DNA of 64,000 nt from Oreohelix idahoensis (GCA_024509875.1 JAMPIV010000579.1:1-64000), one strand, 5' to 3'. Numbered from the stretch's first letter, positions 33,501 through 45,531 are shown. A program made the numbers and translations. Notes: a model not told the origin generated them from the letters alone.

Positions 33501-33887
33501 CAGGAAATGGTAAAAACAAAGAACGACAACTAATGGCTACAGTAATCAGAGCTGGGGTTATCAATCATTTACATGACCGCGGTATTATTTCCAGTTGGAA
33601 GAGAGAGAGGCATATGAGATTATTTACCAATAATAATTGCGCTACGTTCATTTGTTTTGTTATTTTTTTCAATTATTGGAGGTCGCACTGACCAGCTGTG
33701 ATTACCCCATTGGTGGAGTGCGGAACGAAAATAGCAAATTTGTTGCTGCAAGTGATACATCTATTTACTGCTTGTTGTTGTATTATCAGATGGTTCACAC
33801 TTATATGTTGGAAGTTAGTCTAGACCCGTTGAGCAGCAACATCAGTTCTTAAATCTCACACACTAACACAAACAAACACGCATTCAC

Positions 33888-34065
<178 letters not shown>

Positions 34066-34068
34066 CGC

Positions 34069-34153
34069 ATGAACCAGAGTTGGGGCACGGCACGAAGGAT
34101 GGCCATCGACCGAGAAGAATGGGGACATTTTGTTGCTGCCCTAGAAGACGCAG
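34069..34153 (+). pseudogene. Terminal piece of a LINE ORF2 (53.5-57 kb family)
   Basis: Only about 28 codons: [18 protein letters not shown] and the residues after it. These match, with few differences, the last part of the LINE at 56100-57026 (MNQSWGTVQTMAADRAKW). The match stops at GACGC near 34152, where the reading passes without a stop into a different LINE segment. It is therefore a chimeric junction rather than a complete 3' end. Confidence 0.75.
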
Positions 34154-35300
34154 GAGAATTGGTGTTGTCCTCAGGACATGAGGAGGAAATAGCTCCCCAC
34201 AGTGAAGGGGCGGTTCTAATGCTGTCTGGGGAAGCACAGAAGGCACTTATAGAATGCAAAGCATTGGGACCCCGAATAATAACAGCAAGGTTTAAATGAG
34301 CCCAAAAGAAAATAAATATAAACATCATCCAGTGTTATGCACCAACAAATGATAAAGAAGAATCTGAGAAAGAAGAATTTTACACAAGATTACAAAATGT
34401 CTTGGACAAACAAAAAAAAAAGAAAGGACATCACAATTTTGATGGGGGACCTAAACGCGAAAATAGGAACAGACAACACTGGCTTTGAAGAAATCATGGG
34501 AAAGCATGAATTAGGTATGATGAACGAGAATGGGGAACTATTAGCTACCTTATGTGCTTCAAATCAACTAGGTATAGGAGGAAGCATATCTCCACATAAA
34601 AGAATACATAAAACAACATGGATATTACCAGACCACAGAACTGAGAATCAGATTGATCACATATGCATAAGTAAGAAGTTAAGGTCATCATTACATGATG
34701 TAAAAGTATGTAGAGGAGCAGATGTGGTATCAGACCACCATCTTCTGTTGGCTAAAACAGAATTAAAACTCAAGAAATTTACAACAGTTTATAGCTACAG
34801 ACAACAGTATAATATGGGATATCTAAGAAATCAAGAAATAAGAGAAAAATGTTCAATCACGGTCTCCAACAAATACCAAGTACTCCAAAAGCTGGAAGAT
34901 GAAGCAGATACGAAAGACCACTGGCAACAAGTAAAAAATATATGGAACGAGACATGTGAAGAAGTACTGAGAAAAAGAGAACACCAGCACAAAACATGGA
35001 TATAGAAGACAGAAAAAACAAGAAAGCAGATTTAAACAGAAGCAAAACCAGAAGCTCCAAAGCCAAGGCTCATGAAGTGTACATAGAAGCAAATAAAGAA
35101 GTAAAAAGAAACATCAACAGACAAGAGGGAGTATATCGAAGAGTTGGCAAAGGAAGCAGAGGCAGCCAAAGGAAATATGAGGGACCTGTACAACAACACA
35201 AAGAAGCTAACAGGGAAATATAAGCAAGCAAATGGCCTCATAAAAGATAAGAATGGAAAATTGCTTAGTAATATACAAGAACAAATGGAGAGATAGACAG
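34154..35300 (+). pseudogene. LINE endonuclease-domain fragment, frame-broken
   Basis: The text covers the middle and end of an AP-type endonuclease and the linker after it. Recognisable parts are [13 protein letters not shown] near 34177, IIQCYAPTND near 34325 in another frame, ILMGDLNAKIG near 34435, and the catalytic-type SDHHLLLAKTEL near 34730. The stop TGA near 34297 and length changes in A runs, for example near 34412, split it into at least three frames. The last readable part, at 34996-35223, is a basic linker. The RT is absent. Family assignment beyond endonuclease-bearing LINE is not possible from this piece alone. Confidence 0.8.
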
Positions 35301-35390
35301 AACATTTTGAGGAACTTCTCATATTATAAAAACTACTTGGCAAAGTGTGGGAGAGAGAAGAAATACCACTAGTTGCCTAAGAAGGGAAAT

Positions 35391-38270
35391 TTACTCAATC
35401 AGCTGCTTATTTTCCTGGTGCTCCTTTCGACGTTTTCTCCTCACCTCTGCTTCTTGTGTGAGCCTCTCTTCGCCCAATCTGAGGTGGCGCCGTAAATAGC
35501 ATCGCCACTCAGTGCGATCGGCAGCTTCATCCTCCCATGTTGCTGGATCCATGTCCAGTGCCCTCATATCTCTCTTGCACACATCTTTGAACCTCAGCTG
35601 TGGTCGCCCAACTGTTCTCTTGCCATCTGCTAATTGTCCGTAGAAGATATCTTTTGGGATGCGACCATCTTCCATGCGGCGAACATGGCCAAGCCAGCGA
35701 AGTCTGCGCTGTCTAAGCAGCGTATACATACTTTGAAGGCCAGCACGTGACAACACCTCGACATTTGTCACTTTATCTTTCAACGAGATGCCGAGGATGC
35801 GGCGTAGACACCGCAAATGGAAGGTATTGAGCCTTCTTTCTTGCTTAGCATAGGTCGTCCAGGTCTCGCTGCCATATAGGAGTGTGCTGGTGACGCAGGT
35901 ATTATATACCGCAGCTTTGGTCTTCATTGTGAGTTTAGAGTTTCCCCAAACACGCGATGTGAGGCGGGCAAAGGTAGCTGCAGCTTTGCCAATGCGGCTG
36001 TCGATTTCTGTATCCAGTGAGAGTTTGTCATTGATGGTAGACCCTAGGTATGTGAAGTGGTGCACCACTGCCAATTCATAGTTATCGATAGTGATAACTG
36101 GTGCAGCACCCACATCCTGACTCAGCACATTCGTTTTCTTTAGACATATTGTGAGGCCAAAGTCTTTGCATGCTTTAGTGAAGCGATTCATCAAGCTCTG
36201 AAGTTCCTGTTGGCTTTGAGTGACGACTGCAGCATCATCAGCGAACAACAAGTCTCTTATAGTGACCCTTCTGATTTTTGTTTTTGCCTTCAGCCTTGAA
36301 AGATTAAACAGACGGCCATCTGACCTAGTGTGAAGGCATATTCCTTCAGTTGCATCTCTGAATGCATGTTTCAAGAGTAAGGCAAAGAAGATTCCAAAGA
36401 GGGTCGGAGCCAGAACACAGCCTTGTTTAACGCCACTTCGTATATCAAAGGGCTGTGACGTGCTTCCAGCATATTGGACTGTTCCCTTCATGCCGTCATG
36501 GAATGACTTTATCATTTCCAGCATTTTAGAAGGGCAGCCTATTTTCAGGAGGATTTTAAAGAGTCCATCCCTACTAACCAGGTCGAATGCTTTTGTGAGG
36601 TCTATAAAGGCGATATATAATGGTCTTTTCTGCTCTCTTCATTTTTCCTGAAGCTGGCGGAGAGAGAAGATCATGTCTGTTGTTGATCTGCCAGCTCGGA
36701 ATCCACACTGTGACTCTGGATATATGCGCTCAGCTAACTTGTGTAGTCGCATTAAGATGACTTTGGCAAAAACCTTACCAACAATACTAAGAAGAGAGAT
36801 GCCTCTGTAGTTATTGCAATCACTTCTGTCTCCTTTATTTTTATACAGTGTTACAATCTTGGCATCTCGCATGTCTTGAGGAATAGTTGTCTCTTCCCAG
36901 CACTGGCACAGCATCCTATGCAGGGGATGTAATAGCGTGCTCTTACAGCATTTGATTAAATCAGGAGGAATCCCATCACTGCCTGGTGCTTTGCCAGAGG
37001 CCAAGCTATCAATGGCCTTGCTGAGTTCCTCTAATGTTGGTTCGGCATCCAGCTCCTCCATAGTTGGCAGACTGTTGACACCATCAAGGGCTGCAGGCGT
37101 AACGGTATTGTCTCTAGCGTAAAGCTCAGAGTAGTGCTCGACCCACCTCTCCATCTGCTTACCCCTATCGGTTAGCTTCTCTCCGCTGATGGTTTTTAGC
37201 GGTGCCGTCTTACTTTTATGGGGGCCAAGTGCTTTCTTTATACCGTCATACATTTGTCTAATGTTGCCTGTTTGCGCTGCGATCTGGATGCTCTCACTGA
37301 GCTGGAGCCAGTAGTCATTTGCACAGCGTCGAGCAGTTTGTAGAACTTTGCTTCTCGTAGCCCTCAGGATCTGTAGGGTTCTGGCACTCGGTGAACGTTT
37401 GTATTCATTCATAGCACTGCGCTTAGCTTCAATGACAGGTGCCATCACATCTGATGAAGCATCAAACCAGTCATTTGACTTTTCTGTTTTCTTGCCAAAG
37501 GTGGCAAGTGCAGTACTTTGAATGGTGTTCCGTAGATGCTCCCAGTTCTCTGTAATAGTATCACCATGCTGAGGGCTACTGAGCACTTTCTCGAAGGTCG
37601 CAGTGAATTGAGCGATCATGAAAGGGTCTAACATCTTGCTGGTATCAATGCGTGGTTTCCCTTCATGTCTGACACGATAGAGTTTTCTTGGTTGTGCTCT
37701 GATTTTGCAGCAAACCAAGGAGTGATCTGTATCACAGTCTGCACTATGGTACGAGCGCGTGGAGAGCACAGACCTGAGAAGTGGCCTTCTGACGAGAATC
37801 AGGTCAAGTTGGTGCCAGTGCTTGGATCGTGGGTGTCTCCATGACACCTTATGCTGGGGTTTTGTCTGAAAGTAGGTGTTGGTCACGCAGAGGTCATGGT
37901 GGACGCACAACTCTAAGAGCCGTTGTCCATTTTCATTCATCTTGCCAATACCAAACCTGCCCAGACATGAAGGCCATGAAACATTATCGGCACCCACTCT
38001 AGCGTTAAAGTCACCAAGGAGAACAAGCTGTTCTTGCCTAGGTATGCTTTTGATAATTGCTGTTAGATTCTCGTAGAACTCGTCTTTAGCTTCTGAGGCA
38101 GAGTACAGAGTAGGAGCATACACAATGACAAGGGTGATGGGACCTGTGCTAGTTTGCAGGCGGAGCGTTAACAGGCGTTCTGATCCATTCTCGCCTGGTT
38201 CAACCATTTTAGTTAGCTTATCTAGTACGACACACTTTAATGGAGACGCACATTTTCGCTTGATACTGAT
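35391..38270 (-). pseudogene. LINE endonuclease-RT ORF2, antisense, one nonsense codon
   Basis: One minus-strand frame runs from about 38270 down to 35391 and is interrupted only by TGA at 36639-36641. The open frames 36639-38207 and 35391-36524 are in the same phase, and the 38 codons between them are open. The endonuclease is truncated at its N-terminus but keeps VIVYAPT, LLGDFNARVG and CDTDHSLV. The RT has KAPGSDGIP, NNYRGISLL, a KAFD motif in the bridging codons, SGVKQGCVLAPTLF and LLFADDAAV. The C-terminus has YGSETWTTY, RWLGHVRRMEDGRIPKD and WEDEAADRTEWR. The stop probably replaced CGA through CpG decay. It is 5' truncated and non-autonomous as it stands, but unusually well preserved. 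Confidence 0.9.
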
Positions 38271-38505
38271 TCAAATTACACTACCCTCACTTACGCACAC
38301 ACAAACGATTTTGTGACATGAATACGCACAAACGTAGAAAACAGATACTATGGGTCACATATAAATGGCAGGGAGGTTTTTACCAATAGCTTAAGGTTTA
38401 TTAAGTTTATTGTATCGTTAGAAAAATTGATCACAACATCAATACATAGTTATCATTACATCAGTGAATTATAGTTACATTAGAGAAAGAAAATATACTC
38501 TCATA

Positions 38506-38507
<2 letters not shown>

Positions 38508-38542
<35 letters not shown>
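38508..38542. repeat. Poly-C run
   Basis: 35 consecutive C bases in otherwise ordinary DNA. The length may be unreliable in the assembly. Confidence 0.9.
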
Positions 38543-38544
<2 letters not shown>

Positions 38545-39010
38545 TGATATATGGAAAAATTAGGGAAGATCCCAACAGAGGTAATTTACCCAAAAGATCA
38601 GAATAATGATTGCTATCGGCAGTGGGGAGTAGTCAGGACGGATAAAGAATATGTCCTTAATTTAAACTCTCCCGTGGGCCTTCAGACTTAGTGAGAGATA
38701 AATAAAAGAGAAGATGTTATATTAGTAGTAACTTAAGAAATAAATTCTTTCGTTCCGTTTCACTCTCTACATACAGTGAGCTCACTACAATTATGTTTAC
38801 CCCTCTGCAGACGTTGCGTACATTCCATGGAATTAATCAAACACAATGTATTTAATACTATTATATGTCCTGTTGTTTGTCCAGTTCAGCCCCAGAAAAC
38901 TTCGTCTAGGCAACTGCTATTTTTCTCGGAGATTCGCTGAATTGGTGCGTTGATTATATATTTTTCCTGTGTATTCCTCTTCGTACTGCAGGTATTTGGT
39001 TTGAGATAAG
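38543..39010. other. Unannotated flank of element B
   Basis: No gene, repeat or RNA seen. It ends with ATAAG at 39006-39010, the left copy of element B's target duplication. Confidence 0.5.
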
Positions 39011-41551
39011 TGTCACGTGGGTTTTGATCATTAAATTGCCTACATCTTCTTCCTATTCTCTCACCCGCATCTTTTTATTTTATTATCTTTCCGTACTTGT
39101 TTTTCCTGTATTTTTTCGCATCACTCGTTGCGAAAAATATATTTCTTTCCCATCATCGTTTTTCTTTCTCATACTGACTAGTAACCTTATTGCATCAGAT
39201 GTCAGTCGCGCAGGTAAGACGTGAATGTGCGAAAAATTCGTTTCGCTGGACATAGAGCAAACTTTTTTGTCTACATTTGCACCTGTCACGCGCGGGTTTT
39301 CCGGGCCGAACGCTTAAGTAGGAGCGAATATTTACACCTTATAGTCGCAGTTTCAGACGGTTGTCTGAGATTTGCAACTGACACGCGCTTTTCCCGGTCA
39401 GTTTGTTAACGCAGGTGCGTAATCGCACTGATGGCTGTTACGACATGAGGGAAGCTGACGTAGGGTGTTAGAGAAGGGGAGAGACGGGCGCTGTTTCGTG
39501 GTTTCGAAACAGTGGGATTCTTTGTCCGTTTTCATAGATATTAAACCTAGTTTGAAACTTTATTTTCATTCTTGTCTCAATAATTCGCAGTAGACAGGTG
39601 GTTCGCGAAGAGTAGAGCTGTATAAGCGAAGTTTCTTAGTTTGTTGCGACAATTTGTCGAACTTCTAGACTTCCATAAATATAAGCGTGTAATTCTTAAT
39701 TGTGCGATATCCTGTAGTGCTGTGTTTGAGGTAAATATTATATAGTAGTTCTCTAGAATTTTGTGAAGTGATTAAGTGTTAAATCGCCGATTTCATTTTA
39801 AACTAGTTCTTTTGAACAGAGTGCTTAATCTATATAGTCTGTATTATTTTCTAGTGACGCGTTTCAGTGGAAAGCAGAATAAATTATATTTCTAGCATTA
39901 AACCATAATGTAGCTAAAATGAAGTTAATTTACTGCTAAATAATCAGTCGAGATCATATTTTTCTAAAACTAACTTATAATGCTAGATGCGACATCAGTG
40001 AATATTGACGGAATGCGCAAATATTCCTAATTCCTGATGATTGATTTTATATAACTTATTTTACGGGAAGTTTTAAAGATAAGTCAAGCTGTAGGCTTGC
40101 TATTAAAATGTAAGTTATATTGAGTACATATATGTAAATTATTTGATATGTGTTCTTTCTTTTATATAGTGAAACTGTGGTACCCAACTTGCCAGCGTTT
40201 AGTAAAGAGACATATTTGTGTGAAGCATAGACAGTTCCTATCTTTAACAACGTGGGGTTTTTTTTGTTTCAAGTAACACTGAATCTGACAGTGCATATGC
40301 CATCAGAGAGAGACAGTAATAGCAATCCCACTAACGGTTTCTAAAGACTAGAAATATATATTGGGCTTTTGAGCCAGTTCATATTGCTCCGCAAATTTAA
40401 ATGTACATGCTGCCTGGCGGCGAAAATATTACAAGACAAACATTAACATTCCGACAGAGATTGTGACTAGTATTGCGGTGATCAAATATAGTACCTGCCT
40501 GAAAGAAGACACCGATCTGACATTCCTTAAATCCTAGAATCCAAAGCTAATGACATTGTGCTCTGCTAACTTTCGTGCCTGGACAAATTTTATGTGACTT
40601 AATCAGACATTCGAGAAAAATTAGAACACCCAAGGAATCGGTTCCCTGAGACAGAGAGTTCAGTACGTCTTTTGGAACTGGGGGTTTCTTGGTCGCTGAT
40701 TGCATTTTTCGGGTCTGTGCGAAGGTCCTAGAATTATTATGTTCCCAGAGGCAACGAGCAAAGTTGTGAGTATATATGTGAGAGAAAGGCCATGGCTGGA
40801 TGAATGAGAGTACACAGGTCTGAGTGTTATTTTACCGGTGTATTATTGTCACCCATTTGCTATCTTAAATGTTTAAATCTGCAGAATTTGTTACAAATGC
40901 TAGAGTTTCTTTTTTCTTAGGCTAAATCAGATTATCCAACTCTGTTCATACATTTACGAGAAAGAAAGAAACCTCTTAGACTCAACCCTATGTATCTATA
41001 ACTCTTTGAGCCATCATCTGTTCTCTTAACGGGGCTGTGGGCTAAACCTAGAGTAAGATTCTAACGGGCTATCATCCTTGTAGCATTTTCCTTGAATTCT
41101 ATGACTATTTGTATATGTTTTTCCTTTATGTATTTTTTGGTGTTGTGAGAAATTTTGATATGATAATTAAAATATCTCTCTTGAACAAAAAAAATCAGTG
41201 CGTTGGTCAGCTCGATCCCAATTATCTGTATAAGCATTGTTATAGATTTTCCAAGTCTGTGTGTTTAACTGTCGTCACGTGTATGTGCGTGCCCGTGAGT
41301 AGATAGAAATATATGTAATATATATGTGGAATAGACTGTCGGACTCTGTAAAAGTCGTCGTAGAGGATAGGTGAGAGAGAGAGAGAAGAATTCTTTTTCG
41401 CTTTCAGCGACAGCCTCTATACCACTGTCTATCATCTCACCTGTGTGGAAATTCTATTGTTTTACTAATTCACACTGGGACTCTCAATCATTTCAAGCTA
41501 TTCAGAAGGGACCCACCCAAGTCTTAATTCTCCTATCCAAAATCTACGACA
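39011..41551 (+). repeat. 5' LTR of element B
   Basis: Direct repeat of 45532-48058. Differences include a 10-bp length change near 39470 and about 20 small substitutions or indels. At 2.5 kb it is long, and the two LTRs together make up 56 percent of the element. Short open frames within it recur in the other LTR and have no domain. Confidence 0.93.
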
Positions 41552-41553
41552 AA

Positions 41554-41581
41554 TGGTCGCTCGTTACCGGGAATTGAACCC
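41554..41581 (+). promoter_or_regulatory. Element B primer-binding site
   Basis: Two bases after the LTR end, TGGTCGCTCGTTACCGGG begins. Its complement ends in CCA and, continuing inward, includes GGGTTCAATTCCCGG, which looks like the T arm of a tRNA. The complementarity to a tRNA-like 3' end thus appears to extend beyond the usual 18 bases. I cannot name the tRNA: the spacing from the T stem to CCA is two bases longer than the standard. Confidence 0.7.
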
Positions 41582-42357
41582 AAAATCCTAAGGCGATACG
41601 ACAAATGTGGTCTCGCCCGACGGATTTTTGAACTTAGAATAGGAAGACGAGTACGACAAATGTGGACTCGTCTATCTGGATTTTGAACTTAAGATTCTTT
41701 ATTCTGATATAGAGTAAGAGTGTGATGTCTTGTGAGTTTTGTATCTTTTAAAAATAATTTATCCCCTAGACTAACGATCTGTTTTCGGGCGTGCTGACCA
41801 CACAAACTGATAAGTTTTATCCACAGCATTTGAATAATATACATTTGAGTTACAGGTGGATTTCGTCGGAATATGTTATTGTTGATTTGTAATACTAAAC
41901 GCTGGTAAAGTTTTGTGAGTGTATAACATTCACAAGGGTTCTGAAACAGGAAGGTGTTTGAACTAAGCTAAGGAGTGCGTTTCGGACTATTTGTCCAGAT
42001 TAATTGCCTCCCTTACCCTAACTGTCTTCAGGGGTGAAACTTATAGTGGATTAAAATTAAGGGATTTTTTATTTCCTTAAAATAAATTTTGCAATAATAA
42101 TTTTGTTTTCCACGGTAGCAACTTATTTTTCAGAAGTAATCTTAACTACCATTTAGTTGGCGTAGTCGTGTTTTGTATTATGTGCTTTATTGCCGATTAA
42201 TAGCAGCGATAGTTAGATTTTTATTTTTGGAGGAGGTATCCCAGGGTTAAATATATCATCTTTTGATTTTTGGTATTTTTTTTCTCGCTAGTGGTAGGAA
42301 CCAGTGTATCCCTTATCCTTATCTTTTTCTTGTCTAAGTCTCAGCCACTGACTTATT
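41582..42357 (+). promoter_or_regulatory. Element B leader
   Basis: About 780 bases between the primer-binding site and the Gag ATG, with no convincing open frame. It should contain the packaging signal, if one exists, but I see no feature that defines it. Confidence 0.4.
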
Positions 42358-44019
42358 ATGGCAGAAAGGGCGAAACTGAGACAAATGCTCAGACATGAAG
42401 CAATGGAAGAGGGACTGGACGGCGACGAAGCGAAAGCTTTCGTCAGGGACAAACTGGAGAGATATGATGCGGAGCAGAAGGAAAAAGCAGCGGAGAGGAA
42501 AGAAGCGGAAGACCATCTATTACAACAGAAGAAGATTGAGGAAGAAATGGAAATTCGCAGGGCGAACGAAAGAGAGAAAGAGAGACAGCATGAGGAAAGA
42601 GAGAAGGAGAGACAGCTGGAGGAAAAAGAGAAACAGAGACAACACGAGCTGGCTCTTAAAACTCTAGAATTCCAAAGTCGTGCTGCTGCCTCTACCTCCA
42701 GTAATGGAGAGTCTTCTCCTCATTCTTCCTTAACTGATCCTTCTAATACTCAATCTACTCATCTCACTGCTATGTCTTTTCCGCTAGAGTCTTTCCCGTG
42801 TCCTAATGAGAAGATTGACACATGGTTAGAAAAATTTGAGAAAATTGCAACTCTGTACGGTTTGGAGAGGTCGCGTTGGAATGTGAAGCTTTCTCAGGCT
42901 TTGAAAAGTAGTGCGTATGATGTTTACGCCAAACTGGAAAGCAGCCAACAAGACAACTATGATCTGTTGAAGAAAGCGTTACTGGAGCGCTTTGAAATAA
43001 ACGCTCGAAAATTTTTGCAACTGTTTCGCAACAGCCGGAAAGAGAATTCTGAAACTTTTCAGCACTTCTCATCTCGTTTGAAGGGTTATCTGACAAAGTG
43101 CCTAGAGCTCTCGCAGCTCCCCTCTACCTATGAAGGTCTGGAGGAATTTGTTTTAACAGAACAAAAAAAGAACACACTGTCTGCTGATACTCGGAGATTT
43201 CTAGCTGAGCAAGGGGCAGAAAAACTTGAAGACATTTTGGAAAAGTCTGAGCGTTATCACAATGCGCTGGCTGAACTACCGGCCACTAAGCGGAAACCGA
43301 CAGAGGAGCATTTTCGAAAACATAACCTAGAGCAATCTTCTCCGGCTTCTAACCAAAATAACCACAGAGAAACTGGACCTCAAAACCCCCCTCCTGAAAA
43401 ATCCAAGTTCTACAAAAACAAGTACCCCAACCACCCCAAACAGGCTGATCAACCCGACCGCCCTTCATGGCAGCGTGGCCAGAAAGGTCAAGGTGGCAAA
43501 GGGAGAACCCCTGAGCACGGGACATATGATCAGACCGAGCATACCGAGCCGAAACGCATCGGATGCTTATTAACAGTCTCGCAAGGTGGAATTATTGACA
43601 GTGTTTCCCAACCTGTTGGGGATAGACCCTCAACGCGAGGTACTGTTACTTTGAACGGTTCTCAAACTTTTTGCTTATTTGACACGGGGCTTTCTTATGA
43701 TTGCATTGTTGCCAGAAACCTGGTCAAACCCGGTCAAGAGACAGCAGAGACCGTCCAATTTTGTGGAGTTCGAAAGAGTGATGCACCTACAGCGCTTCCC
43801 ATCGCATTGGTGGAGATACACTCTGACTTTGTCAGAGGCGTGATCAAAGCGGCTGTTATGGATGATCCCATCTACCCAGTCATACTTGGCGGGAGATACG
43901 TGTGTATTGGTAAACCGGAAGAGCCGATTGTGGCAGCAGTAACTACAAGATGGCAAACCAAAAAGGAACGGGTGCCTGCGCCTAATTTGTTACCCATGGA
44001 ACTTAAAGAAGCGCAATAA
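42358..44019 (+). CDS. Gag-protease of element B
   Basis: A 553-codon frame starting at ATG 42358. Residues 1-110 are a highly charged helical region (repeats of the type EREKERQHEE), predicted to form a coiled coil. Residues 155-305 are a capsid region of SCAN-like type, with LDTW-type start text (KIDTWLEKFEKIATLYGL) and FLAEQGAEKLEDILEKSERY at its end. Residues 310-400 are basic and rich in Pro, Asn, Lys and Gly, suited to nucleic acid binding; there is no CCHC knuckle, unlike element C. The aspartic protease has D442-T-G within CLFDTGLSYDC and YPVILGG near 515. TAA at 44017-44019 ends it, but the same frame continues directly into integrase. Element C has a sense codon at the equivalent position, so the stop may be a mutation or a readthrough signal. 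Confidence 0.9.
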   Translation: MAERAKLRQMLRHEAMEEGLDGDEAKAFVRDKLERYDAEQKEKAAERKEAEDHLLQQKKIEEEMEIRRANEREKERQHEEREKERQLEEKEKQRQHELALKTLEFQSRAAASTSSNGESSPHSSLTDPSNTQSTHLTAMSFPLESFPCPNEKIDTWLEKFEKIATLYGLERSRWNVKLSQALKSSAYDVYAKLESSQQDNYDLLKKALLERFEINARKFLQLFRNSRKENSETFQHFSSRLKGYLTKCLELSQLPSTYEGLEEFVLTEQKKNTLSADTRRFLAEQGAEKLEDILEKSERYHNALAELPATKRKPTEEHFRKHNLEQSSPASNQNNHRETGPQNPPPEKSKFYKNKYPNHPKQADQPDRPSWQRGQKGQGGKGRTPEHGTYDQTEHTEPKRIGCLLTVSQGGIIDSVSQPVGDRPSTRGTVTLNGSQTFCLFDTGLSYDCIVARNLVKPGQETAETVQFCGVRKSDAPTALPIALVEIHSDFVRGVIKAAVMDDPIYPVILGGRYVCIGKPEEPIVAAVTTRWQTKKERVPAPNLLPMELKEAQ

Positions 44020-45237
44020 AAGGACCCTACTTTGGCACCCTGCTTTAGGAAACTGCCCATGGCTAAGGAACCCAAACAGCACGGGGACATTTTTTCTGAG
44101 GATGGCGTACTTTATCGGAGAACGGGCAAGCCTGACCAAGGGTACAACCAGCTCCTAGTACCGAAACAGTACAGAAGCCAAATCCTAGAAATGGGGCACT
44201 CTCTTCCCTTCAGCGGACATATGGGACAGAACGCCACAAACCAACGTATAACCACTCATTATTGGTGGCCAGGAGTAAATACTGATATTATCAGATATGT
44301 CAAATCCTGTGCCCAGTGCCAACGTGTACCACCCAAGCAACGGACACCCCCAGTCTACATGGGTGAAATGCCAATAGTGGGAACACCATTCGAACGGGTT
44401 GTGATCGACATTTTAGGGCCTTTCGAAAGGACTAAAAGAAGGAACAGGTTTATCCTGACCTTAGTCGATACATGCACTTTATGGGCAGAAGCTATCCCAC
44501 TAACATGCGCAGATGCCAAGCATGTCGCAGAAGCCCTCGTGCAGATTTTCACTCGGTTGGGATTCCCTCAACAAGTGTTGACGGATAACGGATCCCCATA
44601 CCGAAACCTGTTGATGGATGAGATCGTTAAGATCTTGAGGACCCAGCACATCCACACTAAGCCATATACTCCGGCCGGAAATAGGCTCGTGGAACGTGCT
44701 AATGGAAACCTCAACATGATGCTAAGTAAACTGGCACAAGTGAAACCTGAAGATTGCGATCTTTGTATTCCTGGAGCTTTATTTGGCTACAGAGAATCTC
44801 CTCATACTTCCACAGGATTTCCGCCAGCTACACTCTTATTCGGCAGACCAATTAAGGGCCCGCTTGAAGCCTTACTTCAGTCTCTGACAGACGAGAAGGC
44901 TGATGAGACAGTTGTCTCAGCCAGTAAATACGTATCGGTTTTAAAGGAAAGGTGGAAACTAGGATGGGACCTAGCAACGACTAACTTTAAGCGAGCACGC
45001 ACAAAGCACGCTAACCGATACAGGAAAGTCGCGAAAGAGAGGGAACTGGAAGCAGGAGAGAAAGTTTTGGTGTTACTCCCTACTGAGAACAACCAACTGA
45101 GGATCGGATGGCAAGGGCCGTTTACCGTCCTGAAAAAGATTTCTAAGGCTAACTACCAGATATCTATTGAAGGAAAGGAGAATGTTTTCCATTTAAATCT
45201 CTCAAAGAGATACTTGGAAAAACCAGTGCCAACCTAA
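44020..45237 (+). CDS. Integrase of element B, in frame after a stop codon
   Basis: The frame is in the same phase as Gag-protease and has no ATG until 44059; the nominal first codon TTG at 44032 is arbitrary. Counting from 44032, the zinc-binding HHCC finger spans about residues 60-100 with HX6HX29CX2C spacing (GHMG, HYWWPGVN, CAQCQ). The catalytic core has D126, D185 and E221, giving the canonical D-x35-E. The C-terminal part has a GPF/Y-type module (GWQGPFTVLKKI) before TAA at 45235-45237. The frame stays open for 57 more codons after that stop, with acidic text like an integrase-to-RT linker. All three catalytic acids are present, so the enzyme could be active if translated. Confidence 0.9.
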   Translation, partial: KDPTLAPCFRKLPMAKEPKQHGDIFSEDGVLYRRTGKPDQGYNQLLVPKQYRSQILEMGHSLPFSGHMGQNATNQRITTHYWWPGVNTDIIRYVKSCAQCQRVPPKQRTPPVYMGEMPIVGTPFERVVIDILGPFERTKRRNRFILTLVDTCTLWAEAIPLTCADAKHVAEALVQIFTRLGFPQQVLTDNGSPYRNLLMDEIVKILRTQHIHTKPYTPAGNRLVERANGNLNMMLSKLAQVKPEDCDLCIPGALFGYRESPHTSTGFPPATLLFGRPIKGPLEALLQSLTDEKADETVVSASKYVSVLKERWKLGWDLATTNFKRARTKHANRYRKVAKERELEAGEKVLVLLPTENNQLRIGWQGPFTVLKKISKANYQISIEGKENVFHLNLSKRYLEKPVPT

Positions 45238-45531
45238 GACCATCTCCTGACGATCGCCAAAACTGACGAAGATGACGATAGTGGCAGGGATATTCCACCG
45301 CTATCACAGGAAATCTTTCAAAAATGTCAGAAGCGGCGACGCTCTTTCAAGCGCGCATGGGAAACATTCCAGAGGAAGAAAACTTTGGGGAGGAGACTTG
45401 AGTAGGAATTGGACAGAGATGGAGGGGGAAGATGAGAGGGAAGAAGACAGACACCCCGAAGCTACGGTTATAGGAAATTTAATTCCATAACGTAGACATG
45501 GAGTGCTTCCATATCTTAATGGGGGACGTCC
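45238..45531 (+). other. Element B residual linker and polypurine region
   Basis: The first 57 codons remain open in the integrase phase (TDEDDDSGRDIPPLSQEIF and a basic stretch) up to TAG near 45409. This resembles the linker between integrase and RT in element A, not RT itself. The segment then becomes purine-rich (GAGGGGGAAGATGAGAGGG near 45421) and ends AATGGGGGACGTCC before the LTR; GGGGGA is the probable polypurine tract. The RT-RNaseH deletion must lie here. Confidence 0.6.

Noticed and set aside
33255..33533. 92-codon Thr/Lys/Pro/His-rich frame
   Set aside because: It is generated by a 10-bp minisatellite.
34853..35343. Hydrophobic minus-strand frames rich in Phe and Leu
   Set aside because: They are antisense shadows of an A-rich LINE linker; no membrane protein family recognised.
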